A stretch of 64,000 bases of DNA from Halomonas sp. GT (GCF_002082565.1 NZ_CP020562.1:1054001-1118000); one strand, 5' to 3'. Positions 16,030 to 24,082 are shown, counted from the stretch's first letter. Made by a program: numbers and translations. The notes: a model not told the origin generated them from the sequence alone.

Positions 16030-16496
16030 ATCAGGTCGACCGTGGTGTGGTTGTGGCCGGTTAGCTCGGCAATTGCCCAACGGGCATCGGCGCGGTAGTC
16101 ATCGGCGGCGAGGTCTTTGGCTTCGCCGAGCTTGTCGCCTTCGCCGGTGGCGGATGTATCGCGGTAGCGCTCTAACAGGTCGGCTTGTGCTTGGGCGTAG
16201 ACGGCGCGCAGGTAGAGCAGCTGTAAATCTCCGGGCGTTTGCCATGATTCGATAGGTACGTCATCTATCACCGCGCGGCCGTTTTCTTGCTGTTCGGCTT
16301 GGTAGCTGGCGAGCTGGCGGTTTACATCGGCGATGGCGGCACGCAGTGATTGACGGATGCGCGGCGGCGTGACGTTGTGTACGCGCTCTTCATCAATGAA
16401 TTGATTCGGGTCGATATTTGGCCAGAAGCCGTTGTTGCTGATGGTTTCTAGCGGCTGGCTTGGCGGGTTGGTGCCGTGGGCGATCATGCTAGCCAC
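16026..16496 (-). CDS. L: Phage head completion protein L
   Basis: This 156-residue protein is of the P2 gpL family, which completes DNA-filled heads. Typical segments are FWPNIDPNQFIDEERVHNVTPPRI (read as NIDPNQFIDEERV) around residues 28-50 and LYLRAVYAQAQADLLERYRD around 93-112. It follows the terminase small subunit M after about 105 bp and overlaps X. Confidence 0.88.
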   Translation of the reverse strand: MASMIAHGTNPPSQPLETISNNGFWPNIDPNQFIDEERVHNVTPPRIRQSLRAAIADVNRQLASYQAEQQENGRAVIDDVPIESWQTPGDLQLLYLRAVYAQAQADLLERYRDTSATGEGDKLGEAKDLAADDYRADARWAIAELTGHNHTTVDLI

Positions 16497-16601
16497 CTAT
16501 GTTGCCGACGGGTTAAAGAAGGGGGTGGACCACTTCGCGCGCGGCTAAAAGCCCTTGCTTGGCGGTGCCCCCTTGCCGTCGGGGTGCGACTCGGTTGGCG
16601 G
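16497..16601. other. Intergenic stretch between M and L with a long-range inverted repeat
   Basis: About 105 bp without a gene, unusual for this otherwise tight operon. GCCGACGG near the L side and CCGTCGG near the M side face each other across about 70 bases, which could fold the whole spacer. No promoter motif or dyad copy is seen. Confidence 0.4.
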
Positions 16602-17282
16602 TTAGGCGGGTGCCTGTTCGCCCTGTTTTTTGAGCTGACGTTCTAGCTGCTGGATGTCTTGCTTGACGCCAATTTTTTCGTTGAGCGCTAACGCTTGCTT
16701 GAGCTGGTGTAGTGCTTCTTCTGCATCTTCTGCTGCGCGTAGGGCGTAGCCGTAAGACTTATGCACTTTGGCTTTGATTTGGTCGTGCATGTCGGCATCA
16801 CCGACGATAGCGACAGCGCGAGCCATCACGTTGGCGAGGGCGTCGGCATCGGCACCTTCTTTATCCAACTGAGCCTTCACGCCTTCGGCGATCTCTTCGG
16901 CCAGGATGCTGACGGTGTCGCGGTCGTACTGGTCGGGCGTGTCGAGGTTGTGCTTCACGGCGTAGGCTCCAATTTCCAGCGCTTTTTCAAAATCGCCCAC
17001 GTCGATACACCAGACCATTAAGGTCATGAGTACGTCGTCTTTTGCGCCTTTGCCTTCTGCTAGCACGCCATTCACGTAGGGCATGAAGTCGGGCAGTAAT
17101 TCGCGCTTTTTCTCGATCTTGGCTTGAATCGATTTGATGGTTTTTAGGGTGCGGCGGGCTTCATAAAGTGCAGCGGCGTGGAGTTCGTATTGCTCGCCGC
17201 CTTGTTGCTGACCGGGCGTGGCAGCGCCCGCCGCTTTCGCGGCGGTCACCTGTTCAAAGTGTTGTCGGGCTGGGCTTTTCAT
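16602..17282 (-). CDS. M: Terminase endonuclease (small) subunit M
   Basis: This 226-residue protein is P2 gpM-like, which with ATPase P cuts cos and starts packaging. It opens MKSPARQHFEQVTAAKAA and contains DDVLMTLMVWCIDVGDFEKALEIGAYAVKH around residues 80-110. The C-terminus has a TPR-like helical repeat (AEDAEEALHQLKQALALNEKIG), also usual in the family. It overlaps the capsid gene stop by one base. Confidence 0.9.
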   Translation of the reverse strand: MKSPARQHFEQVTAAKAAGAATPGQQQGGEQYELHAAALYEARRTLKTIKSIQAKIEKKRELLPDFMPYVNGVLAEGKGAKDDVLMTLMVWCIDVGDFEKALEIGAYAVKHNLDTPDQYDRDTVSILAEEIAEGVKAQLDKEGADADALANVMARAVAIVGDADMHDQIKAKVHKSYGYALRAAEDAEEALHQLKQALALNEKIGVKQDIQQLERQLKKQGEQAPA

Positions 17283-18295
17283 TACGGAGATACTCCTGTT
17301 TGTGCCCCTACTTCTGCGATGTTTTCGACGATGCAGCCGAAGCCGTAGTCTTCAACGACGTAGGCGTCATTACTGGATTCGTAGTTTTCGATACGGTTGC
17401 GCTTGGGGTTGTCGATGACGTGGCGGCGACGGCTGCCTAGCTGCCAGTAAAGCGAGAGATTGGCCAACGAGGTGATCATGATTGTGCCGTCGGGCACGAA
17501 CGGTGCGCGCACGGCTTGCAGACCACCGACACGTTTCTGGCTCACCATCATGTCGAGCGCACGAGCTTCGGTGGGCGTTTCGGCATGTTCTTGAATCAGC
17601 GGGAAATACTTATCGGCGAGTATTTTGCGACCCATGATGGCGACCAGTGCCGTGTCTTCGCGGTACCAGGGGTCGATCATTTCGTTGACCGCATCGAACA
17701 CCAGGGCGTCGAGGTTTTCATACGTTCCCCCAGCACCGACAGTGACACCGGATAACACGCGGGCGGGGGCGTGGTTGCGGTATTTCTGCAGCCAGCCGAT
17801 GTTGACGTCTTCTAACAGTGGATTAGCGGCACGATCGGTTTCAACGGCGGCACTGGTGCCGTTAAAGCCGATCATGATGCGGTCGAGCGCTTGGCGACGA
17901 ATGATGGCGTTGCGAATGCGCGCTTGAAAGTCTTTAAAGCGTGACCAGGCATCCAACTGTGCCCACTTGATATGGGTATCAAACTCGGTGCTGACACATT
18001 CGTAACTGTTATCGCTTAGCTCGGTGACATCGCGGGTGGCGCGGTCGTTGTTGTCTACGTCGGTGCGCCCTGCAATGGGGCCGGAAACGCCGAGGCCCAC
18101 TTTCTGCCCCTTGATTTCATCAACACCAATGACGTTGATTTGGCCAAGAAAGGCGCTTGATTCCTGCATTTTGCTTTCCAGCGTTTGCTGAACGCTGGGT
18201 TCGACGTTGAACTGTTCGCCGGTGTTATCGACGCCGTTTAACTGTGCTAATCGTGCCTTGAATTGGTTGAAGGCTTTACGGGTATCGTTGCGCAT
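17282..18295 (-). CDS. N: Major capsid protein N
   Basis: This 337-residue protein is a P2 gpN-like major capsid protein with the HK97 fold. Characteristic stretches are SAFLGQINVIGVDEIKGQKVG, RNAIIRRQALDRIMIGFNGTSAA and MGRKILADKYFPLI. P2 N is cleaved near its N-terminus by O, and the charged N-terminal 30 residues here are suitable for this. The order O-N-M-L is the standard head operon, and the length is typical. Confidence 0.93.
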   Translation of the reverse strand: MRNDTRKAFNQFKARLAQLNGVDNTGEQFNVEPSVQQTLESKMQESSAFLGQINVIGVDEIKGQKVGLGVSGPIAGRTDVDNNDRATRDVTELSDNSYECVSTEFDTHIKWAQLDAWSRFKDFQARIRNAIIRRQALDRIMIGFNGTSAAVETDRAANPLLEDVNIGWLQKYRNHAPARVLSGVTVGAGGTYENLDALVFDAVNEMIDPWYREDTALVAIMGRKILADKYFPLIQEHAETPTEARALDMMVSQKRVGGLQAVRAPFVPDGTIMITSLANLSLYWQLGSRRRHVIDNPKRNRIENYESSNDAYVVEDYGFGCIVENIAEVGAQTGVSP

Positions 18296-18347
18296 GGGTG
18301 TTCCTTTGAAATGGTGGCGTTGGCGGTTGGCTAGGGGCTGGCCAGCG

Positions 18348-19172
18348 TTAGCAGTCGGTTAGCTGTTCATCGCCACTGCCACCGGTAGCGGCTGGGCGGG
18401 TTGGCGTATCCGGCGTTGTGTCGAGCTGGGTATAGAGTTCGTCGAAACGCTTTTTCAGATCGTCGTGAGCGGTTTGCAGCTGGCTGAATGCTTCAGCGGT
18501 TGGGCGTTTTTCTAGCTCGGCATTCATGGCGTCGTGTTGCTTGGCAAACTCTTCAAACGCGCCTTTGATATCTGCGCCGAACGCTTCAAAGCCTTTGGTG
18601 GTTTTGGCGTCTTGGCGGTTGAATAGGTTTTTGACGAACTCGCCAATGCTGGGCTTGGGCGCTTCTTCCTCTTCAAAGTCGAAGTCGACTTCTACGGCTT
18701 CGGTAAAGAGGTTTTCAGGATTTTGCTTGCGGCTGGCCAGCGGTGACTTATCGCCCGCTTCTCGACTGAACTTCATCATTTCAGTACCCAAACTGGCGGG
18801 GCTGTCGGTAACTGCCAGGCCTTCTAGGTATGCCTGATCGGTGTCGCCAAACTTGTGATTGATTTCGATTGAGCTGTAGACCTTTTGGCGCTTTTTATTC
18901 ATCGCCTTGAGTTCGTCGGTGGGGTCGATTTCAGCAAACAGGGCTAGCTTGCCGTCTTCCACTTCTTTGGCTTCTACCGAAATGACGTCGCCCATTGCAC
19001 GGAACGTGCTATCAGGCCCAATGCCACGGATATGCTCGATCCATACACGGGCACCGTATTTGTTGGGGTCGTAGTTGTCGGCCATTTGCTGAATCCATTC
19101 GCGCTGGATCTCGCGGCCATCTGTGGTTGCGCCTTCTGTAGCAACGCGGAATTTTTTAGTTTTTCCAGCCAT
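18348..19172 (-). CDS. O: Capsid scaffold and maturation protease O
   Basis: This 274-residue protein combines an N-terminal serine protease domain and a C-terminal coiled-coil scaffold, like P2 gpO. The N-terminus MAGKTKKFRVATEGATTDGR and YGARVWIEHIRGIGPDS hold the His of the protease (IEHIRG), and INHKFGDTDQAYLEGLAVTDSPASLG includes the Ser region. Residues about 190-255 form the scaffold helix. The start is MAGK at 19172, with CAGGA eight bases before it; an ATG three codons up is too close to that site. It is the first gene of the leftward head operon. Confidence 0.9.
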   Translation of the reverse strand: MAGKTKKFRVATEGATTDGREIQREWIQQMADNYDPNKYGARVWIEHIRGIGPDSTFRAMGDVISVEAKEVEDGKLALFAEIDPTDELKAMNKKRQKVYSSIEINHKFGDTDQAYLEGLAVTDSPASLGTEMMKFSREAGDKSPLASRKQNPENLFTEAVEVDFDFEEEEAPKPSIGEFVKNLFNRQDAKTTKGFEAFGADIKGAFEEFAKQHDAMNAELEKRPTAEAFSQLQTAHDDLKKRFDELYTQLDTTPDTPTRPAATGGSGDEQLTDC

Positions 19173-19249
19173 GTTGGGCATCCTGAGCAGTTTGCTAATT
19201 GATAGCGCTCAGGTTCCGCGCGTAAGCCGATTGGCTCAACGGTTGCGCG

Positions 19250-19271
19250 TTGTGCGGGGGTGGCAGGACAA
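19250..19271. promoter_or_regulatory. Late-promoter activator-site-like dyad between O and P
   Basis: This is the third copy of TTGTGCGGGG-N8-ACAA. It lies between the divergent head gene O (start 19172) and terminase gene P (start 19317), the position of the P2 late promoters PO and PP. As a dyad it could serve both directions. A GCGCGTAAG block is present to the left but inverted relative to the other two copies. Confidence 0.68.
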
Positions 19272-19316
19272 GCTGAGGCGCGCGAGGGGATCGCGCGCGG
19301 CGGGTACGCTGGCGGC

Positions 19317-21107
19317 ATGACGACGACAGCTCCCAACCTCATCCCCAGCGTGGAAGAATCCCCGCGACTCACCGCCCGCCATTTGTATTGGCAGGGATGG
19401 CGTGTTGCGCGCATTGCCGAACATATTGGTGAAAAACCGGCAACGGTGCATAGCTGGAAGGCACGCGACCGTTGGGAAGATGCGACACCTACCGAGCGCG
19501 TTGAGTACACGCTTGAAGCGCGGTTAGTTCAACTGATCGCATTGCCTGAAAAAGAGGGCAAACACTTCAAAGAGATTGATTTGCTGGGTCGGCAAATTGA
19601 GCGCTTGGCGAGGGTGCGCAAGTATCACGAAAGCGGCAGCGAGGCGGTTCTAAACCCTAATATAGAGGCACGCAACGCGGGGCCGAAGAAGAAGCCCCGG
19701 CGCAATGCACTGGATGATGAGCAGATTGAGGCGCTGGAAGCGGCGTTTCTAGATTCGCTGTTTGAGTACCAAGCGGTTTGGCATGAGGCGGGGCAGAAGC
19801 ACCGCATTCGCAATATTCTTAAAAGCCGCCAGATCGGAGCAACTTGGTACTTCGCGCGGGAAGCCATCGTCGATGCGTTCAAGAACGGGCGTAACAAGAT
19901 TTTTCTCTCTGCCAGTCGGGCCCAAGCCCATATCTTCCGTAACTATATCGTTCAGTTCGTAAAAGAGGTGTGCGATGTCGAACTGAAAGGCGACCCGATT
20001 GTTTTAGATAACGGTGCCGAGCTGCACTTCCTGGGGACTAACAGCAAGACTGCTCAGGGCTACCACGGCGACGTTTATCTCGATGAGTACTTCTGGATTC
20101 ATCGTTTTGCTGAATTTCGGAAGGTCACCAGCGGCATGGCCATGCATAAGAAGTGGCGGCAGACGTATTTCAGTACGCCCAGTAGCGTCGGCCATGAGGG
20201 TTATCCGTTCTGGAACGGGGATCTGTTTAACAAGCGCCGGAAGAAGAGCGAGCGTGCTGAGTTCGATGTTTCTCACGATGCGCTGAAAAACGGGAAATTA
20301 TGCCCTGACGGCCATTGGCGGCAGATAGTGACGGTGCTGGATGCTATCGCGGGCGGCTGTGATCTGTTCGATCTTGAACAGTTGCGCATGGAGTACTCGC
20401 CGGAAGAGTTCGACAACCTGTTGATGTGCGGGTTTGTTGATGATTCACAAAGTGCGTTCCCACTCGCCACGATGAAGGCGTGCATGGTCGATAGCTGGGA
20501 AGTGTGGGACGACTACCGGCCATTTGCACCGCGCCCGGTGGGTGATCGGGAAGTGTGGATCGGTTACGACCCGACCGGTCAAGGCGAGGATGGCGACGGT
20601 GCCGGGCTGGTTATCGTGCTACCTGCTGAATCCAGCGAGGAAAAGCACCGGGTGCTGGAACGCCACCGCTTGAAGGGCCAGGACTACGAAGACCAGGCCG
20701 CCTTTATCGAATCGTTCCGCGACAAATACAACATTGGGCATATCGGCATTGATACTACTGGCATCGGCGGTGCGGTGGCCGAATACGTCGAGAAGTGGTT
20801 CCCCACGGTAGTGCGTTACCGCTATGACGTGGCATTGAAAACATCAATGGTGCTGCAGGCTCAGCAGATCATCCGCAAGGACAGGTTGGAATTCGACGCG
20901 GGCTGGTCGGATCTCGCCGCTAGCTTTATGGCCATCAAAAAAGAACTCACCGGTTCCGGCCGCCAATTCACCTATGTATCAGGCCGCAACAAAGCGACCG
21001 GCCACGCGGACTTGGCGTGGGCCACGATGCACGCTCTACATTTCGAACCTATCGACGGCCCGGCGAACGAAGGCGCGGGTAAATCCCTTATGGAGATGTA
21101 CGAATGA
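19317..21107 (+). CDS. P: Terminase ATPase (large) subunit P
   Basis: This 596-residue protein is the P2 gpP large terminase. An N-terminal helix-turn-helix-like segment (residues about 20-60, HLYWQGWRVARIAEHIGEKPATVHSWK) is followed by the ATPase with a Walker-A-like KSRQIGATW and a Walker-B-like DVYLDEYFWI. The C-terminal nuclease domain has acidic residues in GYDPTGQGEDGDGAGL and IGIDTTGIGG. ATG at 19317 is used; the longer frame from 19260 would start inside the regulatory dyad. P and Q run rightward toward the cos-like site. Confidence 0.92.
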   Translation: MTTTAPNLIPSVEESPRLTARHLYWQGWRVARIAEHIGEKPATVHSWKARDRWEDATPTERVEYTLEARLVQLIALPEKEGKHFKEIDLLGRQIERLARVRKYHESGSEAVLNPNIEARNAGPKKKPRRNALDDEQIEALEAAFLDSLFEYQAVWHEAGQKHRIRNILKSRQIGATWYFAREAIVDAFKNGRNKIFLSASRAQAHIFRNYIVQFVKEVCDVELKGDPIVLDNGAELHFLGTNSKTAQGYHGDVYLDEYFWIHRFAEFRKVTSGMAMHKKWRQTYFSTPSSVGHEGYPFWNGDLFNKRRKKSERAEFDVSHDALKNGKLCPDGHWRQIVTVLDAIAGGCDLFDLEQLRMEYSPEEFDNLLMCGFVDDSQSAFPLATMKACMVDSWEVWDDYRPFAPRPVGDREVWIGYDPTGQGEDGDGAGLVIVLPAESSEEKHRVLERHRLKGQDYEDQAAFIESFRDKYNIGHIGIDTTGIGGAVAEYVEKWFPTVVRYRYDVALKTSMVLQAQQIIRKDRLEFDAGWSDLAASFMAIKKELTGSGRQFTYVSGRNKATGHADLAWATMHALHFEPIDGPANEGAGKSLMEMYE

Positions 21108-22159
21108 CAACTACCGCTGCGGCTAAGCCGCGCCATCGCGTGTATGCCTATGAGACTGACAAGGCCGCCCCAGCGGTGGCCACCGACAGCGGGAGAATGG
21201 AGGCGTTTACGTTTGGCGACCCTGAGCCGGTCACGTCAATGCGTGATGTTTGGTATGAGGGTGTTTGGTTAACGCCGGATGAGTGGTATGAGCCGCCGAT
21301 CCCGCTTAGCGTGCTGGCAAAAACCTACCGGGCAACGCCGCACCATGGCAGCGCGATGCAGGTTAAACGCAATATTTTGCTGAAAACGTTTGTCCCGCAC
21401 CCGATGTTGAACCGCAGGACGTTTAGCGCGTTGGCGTTAGATTATTTGGTATTCGGTAATGGTTATCTTGAGGAAGTGAAGGGGCGTTTGGGGCGTCGTT
21501 TAGGGTTGCAGCATCGTAGCGCCAAATACATGCGACGGGGAGAAGAGGACCGCTATTGGTGGCTTCCCAATTATATGGAAAGGGTGGAGTTGCCAAAAGG
21601 ACGAACGATTCACCTGCTAGAACCGGATATCGATCAAACCATTTATGGGGTGCCGGACTATATTGGCAGCCTTCAATCAGCATGGCTGAATGAGAGCGCT
21701 ACACTGTTCCGCCGCCGGTACTACCTGAACGGCTCGCACGCTGGTTTCATCATGTACGTGAATGACCCTGCGCATGATCAAAAAGACATCGATGACATGC
21801 GTAAGGCGCTGAAGGATAGCAAAGGACCGGGCAACTTCCGCAATCTGTTCTTATATAGCCCTCGGGGGAAAAAGGACGGTGTGCAGATTATCCCAGTCAG
21901 CGAAGTGGCGGCTAAAGATGAATTCGGCAGCATCAAAAATATTACGCGCGATGACCAGCTCGCCGGGCACCGAATACCGCCCCAACTGATGGGTATCATC
22001 CCCAATAACACTGGCGGGTTTGGCGACATTGAGAAAGCCGCGCGGGTATTCGTGGCTAACGAGTTGGAGCCGCTACAGGCAACTATGCGAGAGATCAACG
22101 AGCACGTTGGCGAAGAGGTGGTGAGGTTTGAACCTTACAGTTTAGGAATTGAAGCATAA
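21104..22159 (+). CDS. Q: Portal protein Q
   Basis: This 351-residue portal protein of the P2 gpQ family forms the dodecameric DNA channel at the capsid vertex. Typical stretches are EPPIPLSVLAKTYRATPHHG, ALDYLVFGNGYLE, and RRRYYLNGSHAGFIMYV. It also has the conserved DDQLAGHRIPPQLMGIIPNN. It overlaps P by four bases. Length is close to P2's 344. Confidence 0.93.
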   Translation: MTTTAAAKPRHRVYAYETDKAAPAVATDSGRMEAFTFGDPEPVTSMRDVWYEGVWLTPDEWYEPPIPLSVLAKTYRATPHHGSAMQVKRNILLKTFVPHPMLNRRTFSALALDYLVFGNGYLEEVKGRLGRRLGLQHRSAKYMRRGEEDRYWWLPNYMERVELPKGRTIHLLEPDIDQTIYGVPDYIGSLQSAWLNESATLFRRRYYLNGSHAGFIMYVNDPAHDQKDIDDMRKALKDSKGPGNFRNLFLYSPRGKKDGVQIIPVSEVAAKDEFGSIKNITRDDQLAGHRIPPQLMGIIPNNTGGFGDIEKAARVFVANELEPLQATMREINEHVGEEVVRFEPYSLGIEA

Positions 22160-22160
22160 A

Positions 22161-22185
22161 AAAAGCGCCCGGTAACCCAGGCGCA
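22161..22185. terminator. Hairpin after Q with A-run on the plus strand
   Basis: GCGCC and GGCGC pair across a short loop right after the Q stop, preceded by seven A residues. The T-run is on the minus strand, so it would act best on leftward transcription. It may be a bidirectional boundary between Q and the methylase gene. Confidence 0.4.
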
Positions 22186-22263
22186 CCGCTCGTTCATCCT
22201 TGAAATTAAAGGGAGCTTCCGGCCCCGCAAGCGATAAGAAGACTATACCCTAAAACTGTATAT

Positions 22264-23043
22264 ATGAACAGGTGTTCAAGGATGATGAATCGACCGATTT
22301 TGCCCTGGATGGGCGGCAAGCGACGGCTGGCTAAACAGATCCTGCCACTCTTCAAACCCCACACAGCTTATGTAGAACCTTTCTGTGGTGGGGCGGCTAT
22401 TTTCTTCATGAAGGAGCCAAGCAAAGTAGAGGTGATCAACGATGCGCATGGGGAGTTGGTCAATCTCTACCGCATCGTGAAGCACCATCCTGATGAACTG
22501 GTGAAGCAGTTCCGCTGGGGGCTGATTAGCCGTGAAGAGTACTTAACTCAAAAAGAGGTCGACCCACGCCACCTAACCGATATCCAGCGGGCGGCGTGTT
22601 TCTTCTACCTGCAGAAGCTAGCGTTCGGTGGCAAGGTCAGCGGCCAGACGTTTGGCACCTCAGCAGTATCACCTCCCCGGATGAACCTGCTGCGCATTGA
22701 GGAAGATCTAAGCGACGCGCATCTTCGGCTTTCCAGGGCGGTAGTCGAGCATTTGGACTGGGCAGAGTGCATCCGGCGTTATGATCGGGAGGGCACGTTG
22801 TTCTATCTTGACCCGCCTTATTGGGGCACCGCTGGATACGGCTGTGACTTCCCGCTTGAAGAGTATTACCGCATGGGCGAGTTAGCACGAACATCAAAAG
22901 GGCAGTTTGTGATCAGTGTTAACGACACGCCTGAGATGCGCGATGCATTCAAGGGCTTAACGATCCGCACAACTCAAATTCGTTACACTGTTGGCCAGCA
23001 GGCAACTGAGCCACGCGGTGAGCTCATTATCACCAACCGCTAA
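22264..23043 (+). CDS. dam: Dam-type DNA adenine methyltransferase (D12 class)
   Basis: This 259-residue protein is an N6-adenine methylase of the D12 (Dam) class. Motif I reads PWMGGKRRLAKQI with EPFCGGAAIFF at about 38-48, and catalytic motif IV is DPPYWGTAGYG at about 182. Such phage enzymes often methylate GATC to protect phage DNA or mimic the host pattern; the target site is not shown here. The start is unclear: ATG at 22264 has no ribosome site, while ATG at 22282 or 22285 has AAGGA very close. It is cargo between Q and the cos-like site, and ends at a strong terminator. Confidence 0.85.
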   Translation: MNRCSRMMNRPILPWMGGKRRLAKQILPLFKPHTAYVEPFCGGAAIFFMKEPSKVEVINDAHGELVNLYRIVKHHPDELVKQFRWGLISREEYLTQKEVDPRHLTDIQRAACFFYLQKLAFGGKVSGQTFGTSAVSPPRMNLLRIEEDLSDAHLRLSRAVVEHLDWAECIRRYDREGTLFYLDPPYWGTAGYGCDFPLEEYYRMGELARTSKGQFVISVNDTPEMRDAFKGLTIRTTQIRYTVGQQATEPRGELIITNR

Positions 23044-23066
23044 CTCTCTAGCCAGCTACCCATGCT

Positions 23067-23097
23067 AAGCCGCTCCGAAAGGGGCGGCTTATTTTTC
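23067..23097 (+). terminator. Rho-independent terminator after the methylase gene
   Basis: A 10-bp stem, AAGCCGCTCC with GGGGCGGCTT, closes on a GAAA tetraloop and is followed by ATTTTT. It separates the P-Q-methylase transcript from the small membrane protein gene. Confidence 0.85.
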
Positions 23098-23118
23098 GAT
23101 AGATGCAGGAAAAGCCAA

Positions 23119-23730
23119 ATGATTACACTTAGCCTCCCAGGAGTATCATTGCCAGTTGCAGCGAAGGATTATAAGCATTTAGAGGATGCTTATGATAAGT
23201 ACCTCTTTGACCCAAATCACCGACCATCACAATTTGGTCTAGAGGCGGCCTACTGGCGCTGCTATAAAAAAAGAGCCTCTGCAAAGCTTATAGATGACCT
23301 TGCTCAGGTGTCATGGGGGCCGATGAAAGCCTGGGAAGTTTTCGGCAAATCAAGCCCGGCGCTGATTCAGTGGAATCATGCAAACCATTCAGTTAAAGAG
23401 AAGTGGGGATTTAGGTATCCGAAACTTTGGAAAGCTTTTTCCTTTTTCTCAACTCCTATCCTATTTTTTGCATCCGCATTTCTACTATGCGCAGGTTTTT
23501 TTGCTGTAGCTGAAGTTGTTGTGATGTGGGTTGAAGCCTCACTTAGTGACTTTCACGACTCAAAAGAAGCTCTCCTATTCTTAACTTTTTTCTTTGGCAC
23601 ACTTGGCCCTGCACTTATCGGAACTGGGGCTGGTGGTCTATATATCTCCGCCATAACGACTAAAAGCGCTTCTTTGGAATCACATGTCCAAGAGTTGAAG
23701 AGATTGCTGGATGAACATCAGGCAAGCTAA
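23119..23730 (+). CDS. Small membrane protein of unknown function (prophage cargo)
   Basis: This 203-residue protein is not recognised. It starts at MITLSLPGVSLPVAAKDYKHL, with CAGGA upstream; the longer frame runs through the terminator. The N-terminal 100 residues are soluble and mixed alpha. Two transmembrane helices follow at about 112-138 and 150-180, and a short coiled coil ends the protein (SLESHVQELKRLLDEH). It lies just before the cos-like site, where P2 relatives carry lysogenic-conversion genes such as tin and old. A role in exclusion of other phages is only an inference from place and topology. Confidence 0.6.
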   Translation: MITLSLPGVSLPVAAKDYKHLEDAYDKYLFDPNHRPSQFGLEAAYWRCYKKRASAKLIDDLAQVSWGPMKAWEVFGKSSPALIQWNHANHSVKEKWGFRYPKLWKAFSFFSTPILFFASAFLLCAGFFAVAEVVVMWVEASLSDFHDSKEALLFLTFFFGTLGPALIGTGAGGLYISAITTKSASLESHVQELKRLLDEHQAS

Positions 23731-23749
23731 TGCTCACCCACGCCGCGCC

Positions 23750-23768
23750 ATCGTCACCCCGCCCCGCC
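23750..23768 (-). other. Candidate cos site
   Basis: The minus strand reads GGCGGGGCGGGG followed by TGACGAT. P2's 19-base cohesive end, as I recall it, begins GGCGAGGCGGGG, an 11 of 12 match. The position fits: in P2 the P and Q genes run toward cos. Supported by sequence and place, not by known ends. Confidence 0.45.
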
Positions 23769-23792
23769 CGCGCGCTAAATGTAGTGGTTTTT

Positions 23793-23895
23793 ATGCAGTA
23801 TTGCGACAGGGGGCAGGCCGCGCCACTGCTGGGCGGAACGATGGTTCTAAGGGGATGTTTTTTTATGCGTTTTCATGCGGATTTATGCAGTTTTT
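23793..23895. repeat. Short ATGC(A/G)G repeats near the att junction, possible integrase arm sites
   Basis: Three ATGC cores lie exactly 10 bp apart at 23865, 23875 and 23885, each followed by (G/A)(T/G) and T-rich sequence. A further TTTTTATGCAGT lies at about 23788-23799. They are 120-230 bp from the dusA junction at about 24017, a distance usual for arm-type binding sites of tyrosine integrases. No other gene lies in 23731-23989. Confidence 0.5.
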
Positions 23896-23929
23896 CAGGT
23901 GGAGTCGCAATCTAGCAGCAATTGAAACG

Positions 23930-23956
23930 AAAAAGCGCCGTTTAGGCGCTTTTTTG
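23930..23956. terminator. Bidirectional terminator at the prophage edge
   Basis: AAAAAGCGCC and GGCGCTTTTT pair around a five-base loop, followed by TTTT. It is symmetrical in A and T flanks and would stop transcription both from the prophage and from the disrupted dusA promoter. Confidence 0.85.
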
Positions 23957-23989
23957 GGATCTTGTTGTGACAAATTTGGTACTAAATAA

Positions 23990-24082
23990 CTAGGAGGCCA
24001 GAAAATACGGCTTCATCGTCCAATCCATCATAGGTGCCACAGAAAACAGACGGGCAGCGTCTGCTGGGCTTGTTTTAGTCAT
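23990..24082 (-). pseudogene. dusA: 5' fragment of dusA (tRNA-dihydrouridine synthase), split by the prophage
   Basis: From ATG at 24082 the frame reads MTKTSPADAARLFSVAPMMDWT, the conserved N-terminus of DusA, whose SVAPMMDWT is part of the FMN-binding barrel start. DusA should continue with TDRHCR-like sequence, but after W-T (24017-24019) it changes to MKPYFLAS and stops at 23990. The gene is therefore cut about 22 codons in. dusA 5' ends are a known integration site for many prophages and islands. The rest of dusA, perhaps with a phage-supplied 5' end, should lie left of the window. Confidence 0.85.
24010..24045. mobile_element. Prophage attachment junction in dusA
   Basis: The dusA codons for APMMDWT lose similarity at about 24017, marking the bacterial side of an att site. 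To the left lie the terminator, candidate arm sites and cos-like site; to the right, dusA's upstream DNA. The exact core cannot be set without the other junction. The prophage therefore spans from about 24017 leftward beyond base 1. Confidence 0.72.

Noticed and set aside
23711..23989. Rightward open frame of 92 codons at the prophage edge
   Set aside because: It crosses the cos-like site, the short repeats and a terminator, and has no protein features.
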